A stretch of 64,000 nt of DNA from Microbacterium aerolatum (GCF_007988825.1 NZ_BJUW01000009.1:62001-126000); one strand, 5' to 3'. Shown: positions 18,417 to 27,061, counted from the first letter of the stretch. A program made the numbers and translations. Notes: generated from the letters alone by a model not told the origin.

Positions 18417-18425
18417 CGTAAGGCC

Positions 18426-20882
18426 ATGACCGAAGCCCCTCTCATCGTTCCCTCCACCTCCGGCCCGCGCGCTTCCGCAGCGCACGACCAGGACGACCTG
18501 CTCTCCGGCCTCAACCCGCAGCAGCTCGCCGCCGTGACCTACCGCGGCCCGGCGCTGCTCATCGTCGCCGGAGCCGGCTCGGGCAAGACGAGCGTGCTCA
18601 CCCGCCGCATCGCATCGCTGCTGCGCGGGCGTGAGGCGTGGCCCAGCCAGATCCTCGCGATCACGTTCACGAACAAGGCCGCCGGCGAGATGCGCGAACG
18701 CGTCGCAGGGCTCGTCGGCGAAGCATCCCGCGGCATGTGGATCTCGACCTTCCACTCCGCCTGCGTGCGGATCCTGCGCCGCGAGGCAGAGCAGTTCGGG
18801 TTCACCAAATCGTTCACGATCTATGACTCCGGCGACTCCCGTGCGCTCATCAAGCGCCTGGTGAAAGACCACGAGGCCGACGCATACGGGCTGACCCCGG
18901 CCTCCGTTCAGGGGCGCATCTCGAAGCTCAAGAACGAGCTGCAGGACTCCGAGTCGTACGCACGGGACGCCAACATGAGCGACCCGGCCGAGCGGAAGTT
19001 CGTCGAGATCTTCGCCGACTACCAGCGGCGACTGCGCAAGGCGAACGCGTTCGACTTCGACGACCTCATCGGCCAGACCGTCTACCTGTTCCGCGCGTTC
19101 CCGAAGGTCGCCGACACGTACCGCCGCCGGTTCCGGCACATCCTCGTCGACGAGTATCAGGACACCAACCACGCCCAGTACGCGCTCATCCACGAGCTCA
19201 CCCGTCCGGTCTCGGCCGACGCGCCGGATCCGTATGCCTCGAACGGCATGATGATCTTCGAGCCCGAGACGGCCCCGGAGCTGGAGGGCGCCTCGCTGAC
19301 CGTGGTCGGTGACTCGGACCAGTCGATCTACGCGTTCCGCGGCGCCGACATCCGCAACATCAGCGAGTTCGAGCGCGACTTCCCCGGAGCCAGGGTGGTG
19401 CTGCTCGAGCAGAACTACCGCTCGACGCAGAACATCCTCTCGGCAGCCAACGCCGTGATCGGCAACAACTTCGACCGCAAGGACAAGAAGCTCTGGAGCG
19501 ATCGGGGCGACGGCGACATGATCGTCGGGTTCACCGGCTACTCGCAGCACGACGAGGCCCAGTTCGTGGCCGATGAGGTCGAGATGCTGCGCCGAGCGGG
19601 CATGCCGTATTCCGAGATGGCGGTGTTCTACCGCACCAACTCGCAGTCACGTGCGCTGGAAGAGATCTTCATCCGTTCCGCCGTGCCGTACAAGATCATG
19701 GGCGGCACGAAGTTCTACGAGCGCGCCGAGATCAAGGATGCTCTGGCCTATCTCATCTCGGTCGCTAATCCCGCCGACGAGATGTCGGTGCGCCGCATCC
19801 TGAACAAGCCGCGCCGTGGCATCGGTGACGTCACCGAGACCGCGATCGCACGATTCGCCGAAGACCATGGCATCTCCTTCCGCGAGGCGCTTTCGATGCC
19901 GGCGCAGCTCGGCGTCGGCCCCAAGATCCAAGCCGGGATCGCACAGCTGGATGCCGTGCTGAAAGAGGCCACGGAGATCTTGCTCCCGGCATCCGGCGAA
20001 GTGCCGCCCCCGACCTCGGTGGCCGATGGCCTGAGCCTCTTGCTCGCAAAGAGCGGTTACCTCGACGCGCTGCGCGCCAGCCGTGACCCTCAGGACGAGG
20101 CACGCGTCGAGAACCTCGACGAGTTCGTCGCCGTCGCCCGCGACTTCGCCCGCAACAACCCCGAGGGCACGATCGCCGACTTCCTCACCGAGGTCGCGCT
20201 GGTCTCCGACGCGGACGACCTCGACGACGAGTCCGGTTCGGTGTCGATGATGACGATGCACACGGCCAAGGGCCTGGAGTACGACGCCGTGTTCGTCACC
20301 GGTGTCGAGGAAGACCTCATCCCGCACCGGATCTCGGCGGGGGAGCCGGGCGGACCGCAGGAGGAGCGACGGCTGTTCTACGTCGGCATCACCCGCGCCC
20401 GCAAGCGTCTGCATCTGTCGCTCGCGATGACTCGCGCGCAGTTCGGCGAGGTGTCGGTGGCGATGCCGAGCCGTTTCCTGCAGGAGATCCCCGCAGAGCT
20501 CGTCGACTGGCGGCAGTCGCCAGGAGACGTGAATTCGCGCGGCGGGATGCAGTCTCGTGCGCTCAACGCGCGGCGCGGCGGCTTCGGGGGCGGCTCCAGT
20601 TCTGGGGGCGACCGGTTCGGTGTGAAGAAGCTGCCGCCGCGCGACTCGCTCAAGCCGCTGTCAACGTCGATGGACAAGTTCACGAACAAGGTCACCGGCA
20701 AGGTACGCGACAACGGCGATCTCGAACTCGCCGCCGGCGATCGCATCCGTCACGACGACTTCGGCGAGGGCCGGGTGGATGCCGTCACCGGTGAGGGCGC
20801 GAAGCGCATCGCCCATGTGCGCTTCGACTCGGCGGGGCTCAAGAAGCTCCTCATCAAGATCGCCCCGATCGAGAAGCTCTGA
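18426..20882 (+). CDS. pcrA: ATP-dependent DNA helicase PcrA/UvrD
   Basis: An 818-residue superfamily 1A 3'-5' helicase for nucleotide-excision repair, replication restart and removal of RNA polymerase or RecA from DNA. Motifs in order: Q-motif LNPQQLAAVTY (about 29-39), Walker A GAGSGKT (49-55), TFTNKAAGEMRERV, motif II DEYQDTNHAQY (about 242), GDSDQSIYAFRGAD, QNYRST, MTMHTAKGLEYDAVF and YVGITRARKRL. The C-terminus ends in the Tudor-like RNA-polymerase-interacting domain (GDRIRHDDFGEGRV, VRFDSAGLKKLLIKIAPIEKL region) typical of PcrA. The N-terminal Ser/Ala tail of about 25 residues is low-complexity. Divergent from the PNPOx-like gene. Confidence 0.96.
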   Translation: MTEAPLIVPSTSGPRASAAHDQDDLLSGLNPQQLAAVTYRGPALLIVAGAGSGKTSVLTRRIASLLRGREAWPSQILAITFTNKAAGEMRERVAGLVGEASRGMWISTFHSACVRILRREAEQFGFTKSFTIYDSGDSRALIKRLVKDHEADAYGLTPASVQGRISKLKNELQDSESYARDANMSDPAERKFVEIFADYQRRLRKANAFDFDDLIGQTVYLFRAFPKVADTYRRRFRHILVDEYQDTNHAQYALIHELTRPVSADAPDPYASNGMMIFEPETAPELEGASLTVVGDSDQSIYAFRGADIRNISEFERDFPGARVVLLEQNYRSTQNILSAANAVIGNNFDRKDKKLWSDRGDGDMIVGFTGYSQHDEAQFVADEVEMLRRAGMPYSEMAVFYRTNSQSRALEEIFIRSAVPYKIMGGTKFYERAEIKDALAYLISVANPADEMSVRRILNKPRRGIGDVTETAIARFAEDHGISFREALSMPAQLGVGPKIQAGIAQLDAVLKEATEILLPASGEVPPPTSVADGLSLLLAKSGYLDALRASRDPQDEARVENLDEFVAVARDFARNNPEGTIADFLTEVALVSDADDLDDESGSVSMMTMHTAKGLEYDAVFVTGVEEDLIPHRISAGEPGGPQEERRLFYVGITRARKRLHLSLAMTRAQFGEVSVAMPSRFLQEIPAELVDWRQSPGDVNSRGGMQSRALNARRGGFGGGSSSGGDRFGVKKLPPRDSLKPLSTSMDKFTNKVTGKVRDNGDLELAAGDRIRHDDFGEGRVDAVTGEGAKRIAHVRFDSAGLKKLLIKIAPIEKL

Positions 20883-20886
20883 GGCG

Positions 20887-22269
20887 TCAGCCGTCCGCGG
20901 CGGCTCCCGCCATCGCCGCGGCATCGCGGACGGCATCGTCGAAGCCCGCCGACTGCGAGAGGCCGGCGACGCCGAGACTGCGGCCCTGCGGATCGCTGGC
21001 GATCACCCGCATGCCGCGCGCTCGGCACCAGGTGGCGAGAGCGGCGAGCATCCAGACTGCGACGGACTGCAGCTGCGTGACCTCGGTCAGATCGAGCACG
21101 ATCACGGCAGGGGAATCACGATCGGCCGGGCGTGCATCGAGCCAGGCGTCCAGATCGAGCAGCAGGCGTTCCGCGCCGTCGAAGTCGATGTAGCCGCGCA
21201 GGCGCCACACCGCGAGGTCGTCGGCGTTCTCCTGCAGGAGCTGGGCGGCGACGGCATCCTGCTCCGCGCCCAGGCCCGCTGCGAGCTCGTCGTTCGCGGC
21301 CATCACCTCGGATGCCGACAGCGTGAGCGGACGGTGCAGCACGTGAAGTCCGAACCGCGTCGCCAGCTGCTGGGCGGCCGCGACGCCGCGGACGCTAGCA
21401 CCGCTCGAATCCAGGCGCGGGCTGAACAGGCCGAGCCCGAACTCGCCGGGTGAGCTCGCGACGAGTCCGCCCGCGACACCCGACTTCGCCGGAAGCCCGG
21501 CCCGCAGCAGCCATTCGCCGGCATAGTCGTACATGCCGCAGGTGGCCATGATCGTCATCACGTGCTGACAGGTCTCCGCGCTGGTCACGCGCCGACCGGT
21601 GACCGGATTGACGCCGCCGTTCGCGAGGGTCGCGCCCATCACGGCGATGTCGCGGGCGGTGACGAGTACCGAGCACTGCCGGAAGTACGTGTCGAGCGTG
21701 TCCAGCACAGGGGTGGTGAGGGAGCCGGCGCCATGCATGAGATAGGCCAGGGCGCGGTTGCGGTCGCCCGAAGTCTGCTCGGAGGCGAGCACCGCGTCAT
21801 CGACGCGCAGGTCCCGGCCGGCGAAGGCACTCAGGCGGGCGAGGATGCGGGCGAAACGATCCTCGGTCGAGCGGCCGGACACCAGCGACGTCGTGACGAT
21901 CGCACCCGCGTTGACCATGGGGTTCGGCGGGCGCCCGGTGCCGGCTTCGAGCTTGACGGAGTTGAACGCCTCGCCGCTGGGCTCGGCGCCGACCCGGTCG
22001 TGGACGGCATCGAGCCCCTGGTCGTCGAGCGCCAGCGAATACACGAACGGCTTCGAGACGGACTGGATCGTGAACTCGACGCCGGTGTCCCCGCTCTCGT
22101 ACACACGACCGTTGAGCCCGCACAGGGCGATCCCGAACAGTTCGGGGTCGGCATCCGCCAGCTGCGGGATGTAGTCGGCGACCGCGCCGCGTCTGTCGCT
22201 GACGAGCCGGTCATGCACGATGTCGAGGAACGACGTCACGATGTCAGAGAGCTTCTCCCGGGCTGCCAT
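20887..22269 (-). CDS. glsA: Glutaminase A fused to a C-terminal STAS domain
   Basis: A 460-residue protein. Residues 1-305 are a serine-dependent glutaminase: catalytic Ser70/Lys73 in QSVSKPF, ending with GMYDYAGEWLLRAGLPAKSGVAGG. It converts glutamine to glutamate and ammonia. Residues from about 340 to 460 are a STAS (anti-sigma antagonist/sulphate transporter) domain: VWRLRGYIDFDGAERLLL, VIVLDLTEVTQLQSVAVWML, RGMRVIASDP. STAS domains bind nucleotides or protein partners, so glutaminase activity may be allosterically controlled. The phosphorylatable Ser of anti-sigma antagonists is not obvious (TQLQSVAVW could hold it). ATG 22269 is preferred because TAGCAT lies exactly 7 bases upstream; the ATG nine bases earlier is possible. 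Its stop is four bases from the convergent pcrA stop. Confidence 0.92.
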   Translation of the reverse strand: MAAREKLSDIVTSFLDIVHDRLVSDRRGAVADYIPQLADADPELFGIALCGLNGRVYESGDTGVEFTIQSVSKPFVYSLALDDQGLDAVHDRVGAEPSGEAFNSVKLEAGTGRPPNPMVNAGAIVTTSLVSGRSTEDRFARILARLSAFAGRDLRVDDAVLASEQTSGDRNRALAYLMHGAGSLTTPVLDTLDTYFRQCSVLVTARDIAVMGATLANGGVNPVTGRRVTSAETCQHVMTIMATCGMYDYAGEWLLRAGLPAKSGVAGGLVASSPGEFGLGLFSPRLDSSGASVRGVAAAQQLATRFGLHVLHRPLTLSASEVMAANDELAAGLGAEQDAVAAQLLQENADDLAVWRLRGYIDFDGAERLLLDLDAWLDARPADRDSPAVIVLDLTEVTQLQSVAVWMLAALATWCRARGMRVIASDPQGRSLGVAGLSQSAGFDDAVRDAAAMAGAAADG

Positions 22270-22276
22270 GGGCCCC

Positions 22277-22282
22277 ATGCTA
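22277..22282 (-). promoter_or_regulatory. -10 box of a probable leaderless transcript (glsA)
   Basis: TAGCAT on the minus strand, 7 bases before ATG 22269. Confidence 0.4.
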
Positions 22283-22350
22283 CGGGCCGTCCGCTCGCGA
22301 CCGATCGTCGGTGAGTCTCGCGCGGATGCCTGCGCCGGAGCACGCCGCGT

Positions 22351-22356
22351 TAGGCT
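22351..22356 (+). promoter_or_regulatory. -10 box of a probable leaderless transcript (SseB gene)
   Basis: TAGGCT lies 7 bases before ATG 22364, with no Shine-Dalgarno sequence. Confidence 0.5.
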
Positions 22357-22363
22357 GAGCGAT

Positions 22364-23521
22364 ATGGCTCTGTTCTCCCGCCGCAAGAAGACCGACGACG
22401 CTCCTTCCGAGTCGCAGACGCCGATCGGCGCGGATGCCGATGAGCAGACGCTCGACGCGGAGCAGCCCGTGAGCGAGTCCGTGCCCGAGAACCAGGCCGC
22501 CGAGGCGGATGTCCCGGAGGTGGCAATCTCCGTCCAGGCGTTCCGCGGCGTCGGCGCCACGGCGGGCCCCGAGGTGGCGCTGCCCGATCCGGATGCGGCC
22601 GCCCCCGCTCCCCGTGCCGCAGCGCCGCAGGCGACGGCATCCGCTCCGCAGAACACGCAGCCGCCTCAGACCCCGCAGAAGCGCTCCCTGCCGCTGGCTC
22701 CGGCACTTCCGCCGGAGCAGACCGAGTCGGTGCCAGGCATGAAGGACAACGTGCTGCTGCGCGCCGCCCTCGCCGAGCTCGAGGAGGGCGCGACCAACGA
22801 GCAGCTCATCGGGGTTCTGCGTCAGATGATGCAGAACCACCTCTACCTTCGCGTCCACGGCGATGCCCGTGCGCAGCTCGCCGAGGGCAAGCCCCTGTCG
22901 ATCGCGGTGGTCCGCGACGGAGAGCGCAGCTACATGCTGGCGTTCAGTTCGGCTGACGCGGTGCGCGAATCAGTGCAGCGTGAGACGGACCCGACGGCGA
23001 CCTCGGCGATCGCCCAGCCGGTGACGGCGGTGCTCCAGCAGGTCGTGTCGGGCAGCTTCGCCGGCCTCATCCTCGACAACGCATCCGGCGTGCACCGTGC
23101 CGTGTTCCCGGTCGAGGTGCTGTCGAAGGCTCTCGAGCAGGCCGATGTCGACATGACGATCAAGATGCTGCTCGCCGCGCCGCGCGAAGACGACTCCGCG
23201 CAGAAGGTCGGCGATGCGCTCGCGACGACCAAGATGTGGGTCGCTGTCAACGACGGCAGCGGCAAGGGCCAGGTCGGCATCGCCGAGGCGCAGACGACCG
23301 ACGGTCGCCGCTTCCTGCAGCTGTTCTCGCATCCGCTCGAGATCGTCGCGCTCGGCCGCGGCGACAAGCCGATGCCGTTCTCGCCGGAGCAGCTGGCGAA
23401 GGTGCTCTCCGCGCACAGCGCGCTCGCCGGCGTGATCGTCGACTCGGCCGGCCCCTCGATCATCGTCGAGCGTTCGGCGCTCGGGGCCGTGCTGGTCCGC
23501 GCGGTCGACGTCAGCGAGTAA
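22364..23521 (+). CDS. SseB family protein
   Basis: A 385-residue protein. A basic start (MALFSRRKKTD) leads into a disordered Ala/Pro/Gln-rich region to about residue 120. From about 125 there is an SseB N-terminal-type domain: VLLRAALAELEEGATNEQLI, LYLRVHGDA, SIAVVRDGERSYMLAFSSADAV. A second related half follows (TKMWVAVNDGSGKGQVGIAEA, RFLQLFSHPLEIVAL). Family knowledge: SseB is linked to serine sensitivity and to type III secretion regulation in other bacteria; in Actinobacteria its role is unknown. Divergent from glsA (94-base gap), and followed after 56 bases by the primase-polymerase gene. Confidence 0.8.
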   Translation: MALFSRRKKTDDAPSESQTPIGADADEQTLDAEQPVSESVPENQAAEADVPEVAISVQAFRGVGATAGPEVALPDPDAAAPAPRAAAPQATASAPQNTQPPQTPQKRSLPLAPALPPEQTESVPGMKDNVLLRAALAELEEGATNEQLIGVLRQMMQNHLYLRVHGDARAQLAEGKPLSIAVVRDGERSYMLAFSSADAVRESVQRETDPTATSAIAQPVTAVLQQVVSGSFAGLILDNASGVHRAVFPVEVLSKALEQADVDMTIKMLLAAPREDDSAQKVGDALATTKMWVAVNDGSGKGQVGIAEAQTTDGRRFLQLFSHPLEIVALGRGDKPMPFSPEQLAKVLSAHSALAGVIVDSAGPSIIVERSALGAVLVRAVDVSE

Positions 23522-23565
23522 TAGCCCGCGCTGCTTCACCCCTACCGTCGCAGGCCCTGCGCCCA

Positions 23566-23571
23566 TAGGGT
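23566..23571 (+). promoter_or_regulatory. -10 box of a probable leaderless transcript (primase-polymerase gene)
   Basis: TAGGGT lies 6 bases before ATG 23578. Confidence 0.45.
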
Positions 23572-23577
23572 CGGAGC

Positions 23578-24657
23578 ATGGCCTCCGAACGCGTGACACT
23601 GACGGTCTCAGACCCGGAGGGCGACCGCGACGTCGACCTCTCCAGCCCGAACAAGGTCATCTGGCCTGAGGCTGCGACCGGGTCCGGGGACGACGGGATC
23701 ACGAAGGCCGAGCTCGCCGACTACGTGCAGACCGTGGCGACGCCCTTCCTGAATGCGAACGGGCACCGTCCGGTGTCGCTCGAACGCTTCCGCAACGGCG
23801 TCAAGGCGGGGTCGGAGGCCTTCTTCTCGAAGAACCCGCCCAAGGGCACCCCCGACTTCGTGGATGCCGTGACCGTCACCTACAACAGCGGACGGCAGCA
23901 TCCGCAGATCGTCCTGAACCGGCCGAGCGCCATCGTCTGGGCCGTGCAGATGAACACGATCGTGTTCCACCCATGGGCATCGCTCGCCTCGGACACCGAC
24001 AATCCGATCGAGCTGCGCATCGACCTCGACCCCCAGCCGGGCACTGATTTCAAGGATGCGGTCACCGCCGCGCACGGTCTGCGCGAGGTGCTGCGGGAGG
24101 CCGACCTCGAACCGTTCATCAAGACGAGCGGCAACCGCGGCCTGCACGTGTTCTGTCCGATCACGCCTGCGCACGAGTTCCTCGACGTCCGTCACGCGGT
24201 CATCGCCGCCGGGCGCGAGCTGGAGCGCCGGATGCCGGATCAGGTCACCATGAACTGGTGGAAGGAAGAGCGCGGCGAGCGCATCTTCATCGACTTCAAC
24301 CAGGCCAACCGCGACCGGACGATGGCCGGCGCCTACAGCCCGCGCGCGCTTCCCGCCGCGACCGTCTCGACGCCGGTCGAGTGGGACGAGCTCGACGACG
24401 TGGACCCCATGACGTTCACGGTGCGCAGCATCCCCGCCCGACTCGCGGACGTCGGCGACCCGTGGGCGCGGATCCAGGACAACCCCGGCCGCATCGACAC
24501 GCTCCTGGGCTGGTGGGAACGCGATCTCGAGAACGGGCTCGGCGAGCTGTCGTTCCCGCCGGAGTTCCCCAAGATGCCCGGTGAACCGCCTCGTGTGCAG
24601 CCGAGCAAACGGGTCGCCGAGAACTGGGATGCCGAGGGCAACCGCATCGACGACTGA
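23578..24657 (+). CDS. LigD-PolDom-like primase-polymerase (PrimPolC type)
   Basis: A 359-residue stand-alone archaeo-eukaryotic-primase-type polymerase, without the ligase or nuclease domains of LigD. Visible motifs: SSPNKVIWPE at the start, the 5'-phosphate-binding region, catalytic DxD in LRIDLDPQPG (about residue 143), the nucleotide-binding KTSGNRGLHVF with a basic cleft, and the third acidic residue in FIDFNQANRDRTM. Family knowledge: mycobacterial PrimPolC sits beside LigC and fills short gaps, preferring ribonucleotides, during base-excision repair; LigD-Pol does the same in end joining. Here the neighbour is a LigC-like ligase, convergent with a 12-base gap, as in mycobacteria. No Ku gene is present in the window. 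Confidence 0.92.
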   Translation: MASERVTLTVSDPEGDRDVDLSSPNKVIWPEAATGSGDDGITKAELADYVQTVATPFLNANGHRPVSLERFRNGVKAGSEAFFSKNPPKGTPDFVDAVTVTYNSGRQHPQIVLNRPSAIVWAVQMNTIVFHPWASLASDTDNPIELRIDLDPQPGTDFKDAVTAAHGLREVLREADLEPFIKTSGNRGLHVFCPITPAHEFLDVRHAVIAAGRELERRMPDQVTMNWWKEERGERIFIDFNQANRDRTMAGAYSPRALPAATVSTPVEWDELDDVDPMTFTVRSIPARLADVGDPWARIQDNPGRIDTLLGWWERDLENGLGELSFPPEFPKMPGEPPRVQPSKRVAENWDAEGNRIDD

Positions 24658-24669
24658 ACGGCGCTCGGT

Positions 24670-25713
24670 TCAGGCCAGGACGTCGGCGAGGTCGTAGCCG
24701 GCGACCGTGTCGAGCTGATCGTAGGTGCACGAGCGCGCCTCACGATCGGGACGCCAGCGCTCGAACTGCACCGTGTGCCGGAAGCGAGCGCCCTCGAGCT
24801 GGTCGTAACGAACCTCGAGCACGCGCTCGGGGCGCAACCGGACGAACGAGACGTCCTTCGCGCCGGTGAAGCGACTGCGTTCGCCTTCGCCTTTCACGGC
24901 GTCGCCGGATTCGTCTCGTTCCACCAGGGGAGCGAGCTCGTCGACCAGTTCCTGTCGTCTCCTGTCGCTCCACGCGGCGACGCCGCCGACCTGATGCAGG
25001 TTCCCGTCGCCGTCGTACAGTCCGACGAGGAGCGAACCGACTCCGGAGCCGGATTTGTGGATGCGGTAGCCGAGCGCCACCACATCGGCGGTGCGCGCGT
25101 GCTTGACCTTGATCAGAGTGCGCTTGCCCGGTGCGTACGGCTGGTCGAGCGGCTTGGCGACGACGCCATCGAGTCCGGCGCCCTCGAACTCCTCGAGCCA
25201 CTGCTTCGCGACCGTGTGGTCGGTCGTCGTGCGAGTGAGGTGGAGCGGATGCTGTGCGCCCTCGAGCAGTTCCTCGAGGCGCGCGCGGCGCTGATGGAAG
25301 GGCTCGGCGAGCAGCATCTCCTCGCCGAGCGCGAGCAGGTCGAAGGCGATGAACATGGCGGGGGTCTGTTCGGAGAGAAGCGCGACACGGGAGGCCGCGG
25401 GATGGATGCGCTGGCTGAGCGCCTCCCAGTCCAGCCGCTGCGAGCCCGGCTCGCCGGTGGCGACGACGATCTCGCCGTCGAGCAGGCATGGTTCGGGGAG
25501 GATCTGCGGCAGGGCCTCGACGAGCTCGGGGAAGTAGCGGGTGAGTGGCTTCGCGCCGCGCGAACCGATCTCGACGGCGTCCCCGTCCCACGCGATGAGC
25601 CCGCGGAAGCCGTCCCACTTCGGCTCGAACAGCATCCCGCCGGTCGTCTTCGCCGGATCCGGGACGGCCGCGGCCGCCTTCGCGAGCATCGGTGCGGGGA
25701 TCTCGTAGCGCAT
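24670..25713 (-). CDS. ligC: ATP-dependent DNA ligase, LigC type
   Basis: A 347-residue single-polypeptide ligase. The adenylation motif is EPKWDGFRG, with the AMP-accepting Lys32. Motif III is AMFIAFDLLAL, motif IV LDGVVAKPL and motif V KRTLIKVKHARTADVV. A C-terminal OB domain follows (LRPERVLEVRYDQLEGARFRHTVQFERWRPD). The length matches mycobacterial LigC (about 360) and lacks extra domains. It seals nicks with ATP and would act with the adjacent primase-polymerase. The essential NAD-dependent LigA is expected elsewhere in the genome. Confidence 0.93.
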   Translation of the reverse strand: MRYEIPAPMLAKAAAAVPDPAKTTGGMLFEPKWDGFRGLIAWDGDAVEIGSRGAKPLTRYFPELVEALPQILPEPCLLDGEIVVATGEPGSQRLDWEALSQRIHPAASRVALLSEQTPAMFIAFDLLALGEEMLLAEPFHQRRARLEELLEGAQHPLHLTRTTTDHTVAKQWLEEFEGAGLDGVVAKPLDQPYAPGKRTLIKVKHARTADVVALGYRIHKSGSGVGSLLVGLYDGDGNLHQVGGVAAWSDRRRQELVDELAPLVERDESGDAVKGEGERSRFTGAKDVSFVRLRPERVLEVRYDQLEGARFRHTVQFERWRPDREARSCTYDQLDTVAGYDLADVLA

Positions 25714-25726
25714 AGGCCCATCCTGG

Positions 25727-25744
25727 CCCGGGCGCGCGCCCGGG
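25727..25744. repeat. Perfect 18-base GC palindrome between divergent genes
   Basis: CCCGGGCGCGCGCCCGGG, perfectly self-complementary, lies 13 bases from the ligC start and 52 bases before the next gene. It could be an operator or a cruciform-prone site; no regulator is known. Confidence 0.5.
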
Positions 25745-25796
25745 GGAAGGCGCGGTCGGCTTTCCGCACCACCACGGACGTGCGATCCTTTAACTG

Positions 25797-26288
25797 ATGA
25801 ACGAAATCCAGGGCCCCACGCCCGCAGGCACGTCCCGTCCGTACCGAACTCTCGCGGAGGCGCTTCGTGCGCACCGGATCGATCCCGCGAACCACGCGTT
25901 CATCACCGCGATCGTGGATGCCGTCGGCATCACCTCCCTGATCGACCGGGGTCGCTACATCGAGGCGATCCGCCGCGGCGAGGGTGCTCCGCTGCACATC
26001 GGCCGGACCTACACGAACGGCTTCACGGAGGACGAGCTGATCGTGGTCGGCTCGGCGCCGCTGCGCCTCCAGCCCAGCGAGGGACGCGCGCCGTACTTCT
26101 ACGCCGTGCACCCGAGCGAGTTCCTGCCGGCCACCGCCGCGCCGAAGAAGGCGTCCCGTGCGCCGAGAGCGAGCAGCGTGAGCGCGCCACGGGCGCCGAA
26201 GGCCACGCCGGTCGCCGAGCGCGACTACGGCGTGTGCGACGTCTGCTTCATGGTCCGCAACGCCGCAGGCCGCTGCAACTGCGACTGA
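25797..26288 (+). CDS. Conserved-type hypothetical protein with C-terminal Cys motif
   Basis: A 163-residue protein I do not recognise. Residues 1-110 look folded and mixed alpha/beta (YRTLAEALRAHRIDPANHAF, SLIDRGRYIEAIRRGEGAPL, ELIVVGSAPLRLQ, YFYAVHPSEFLP). A basic Ala/Pro/Lys linker (about 112-140) leads to the end CDVCFMVRNAAGRCNCD, a CxxC-x9-CxC cluster that could bind zinc. The layout of a small folded domain, a basic linker and a Cys cluster is compatible with nucleic-acid binding, but this is inference. Divergent from ligC and convergent with the TetR gene. Confidence 0.7.
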   Translation: MNEIQGPTPAGTSRPYRTLAEALRAHRIDPANHAFITAIVDAVGITSLIDRGRYIEAIRRGEGAPLHIGRTYTNGFTEDELIVVGSAPLRLQPSEGRAPYFYAVHPSEFLPATAAPKKASRAPRASSVSAPRAPKATPVAERDYGVCDVCFMVRNAAGRCNCD

Positions 26289-26304
26289 GCCGCTGCGTGA
26301 CTGC

Positions 26305-26384
26305 GGGTCGTTGAGCGGAGCGGCCGCAGGCCGCGCAGACGAAACGGGGTGAGCGAGCCGAAGGCGAGTCGAAGCCTCGCCTTC
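26305..26384. repeat. Dispersed GTCGTTGAGC-type repeat with terminator hairpin
   Basis: The gap between the convergent hypothetical and TetR genes holds a GGTCGTTGAGCGGAGCGG element running to GACGAAACG and CGAGTCGAAGC, a repeat type I recall as widespread in Microbacterium genomes. Within it, GAAGGCGAG (26360-26368) and CTCGCCTTC (26376-26384) form a 9-pair hairpin with a 7-base loop, suitable as a shared terminator. Confidence 0.55.
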
Positions 26385-26389
26385 CCGCC

Positions 26390-27055
26390 TTACTGCTCGA
26401 GCCTGGTCTGCAGTCGACGCGAGACCTCGGCGATCGGCATCGCCCGGGGGAACACCGCCACCACGACGTCATCCGCAGCATCGGCCGCGGCATCCGGCAA
26501 CACCCCGTAACGCCGCCGCACGTCATCCAGCGCCGACTGCAGCACGGTCGGCGCCACCCGCTTGGTACCGCGCAGCAGCTGCCGCAGCACGTGGTTGTGC
26601 ACAGCGGTGACCAGGGCGGCGAAGCCGACGGCATCCAGCGGGTCGATGCCCGGGAGCGCACGGCGCAGGTAGTCGTCGAAGAGGCGCTCATATCGGAACA
26701 CCGTCACGATCTCGCGCTCGCGCAGCGCCGGCACCTGCCGCACCACCTGATAGCGCTGGCGCGCCAGCTCAGGGTCGTGCGCGAAATGAGCGAAGACGTG
26801 CTGGGACGCGCGGCACACGGCATCCCACGGGTCGGGGTGCGCCTCGGACAGGAAGTCGCGCAGCTCTGCCAGCAGAACCTCGTGATCGGCGAAGACGACG
26901 TCCTCCTTGCCGCCGAACTGGCGGAAGAACGTCGATCGCGAAACGCCCGCGGCCTTGGCGATCTGCTCGACCGATGTCTGGTCGAATCCCTGCGCCCGGA
27001 ACAGCTCGAGCGCTGCGGCGACGACGCCGCCCGGCGTTTCCACGGACTCATGCAT
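26390..27055 (-). CDS. TetR family transcriptional regulator
   Basis: A 221-residue repressor-type protein. The N-terminal HTH is AALELFRAQGFDQTSVEQIA then KAAGVSRSTFFRQFGGKEDVVF (residues about 14-55), and the rest is an all-helical ligand/dimer domain. The ligand is unknown. ATG 27055 has TAGGCT six bases upstream and no ribosome binding site, suggesting a leaderless mRNA. It is divergent from sucC, and the palindromic motif at 27138-27155 lies in the shared 133-base gap, so local regulation of sucCD is possible; TetR proteins often control the divergent neighbour. Confidence 0.88.
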   Translation of the reverse strand: MHESVETPGGVVAAALELFRAQGFDQTSVEQIAKAAGVSRSTFFRQFGGKEDVVFADHEVLLAELRDFLSEAHPDPWDAVCRASQHVFAHFAHDPELARQRYQVVRQVPALREREIVTVFRYERLFDDYLRRALPGIDPLDAVGFAALVTAVHNHVLRQLLRGTKRVAPTVLQSALDDVRRRYGVLPDAAADAADDVVVAVFPRAMPIAEVSRRLQTRLEQ

Positions 27056-27061
27056 GCGAGA

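Noticed and set aside
26305..26384. Possible CRISPR-like or IS-end sequence between the convergent hypothetical and TetR genes
   Set aside because: Single copy of a dispersed repeat with a terminator hairpin; no regular spacing, no transposase, no target-site duplication.
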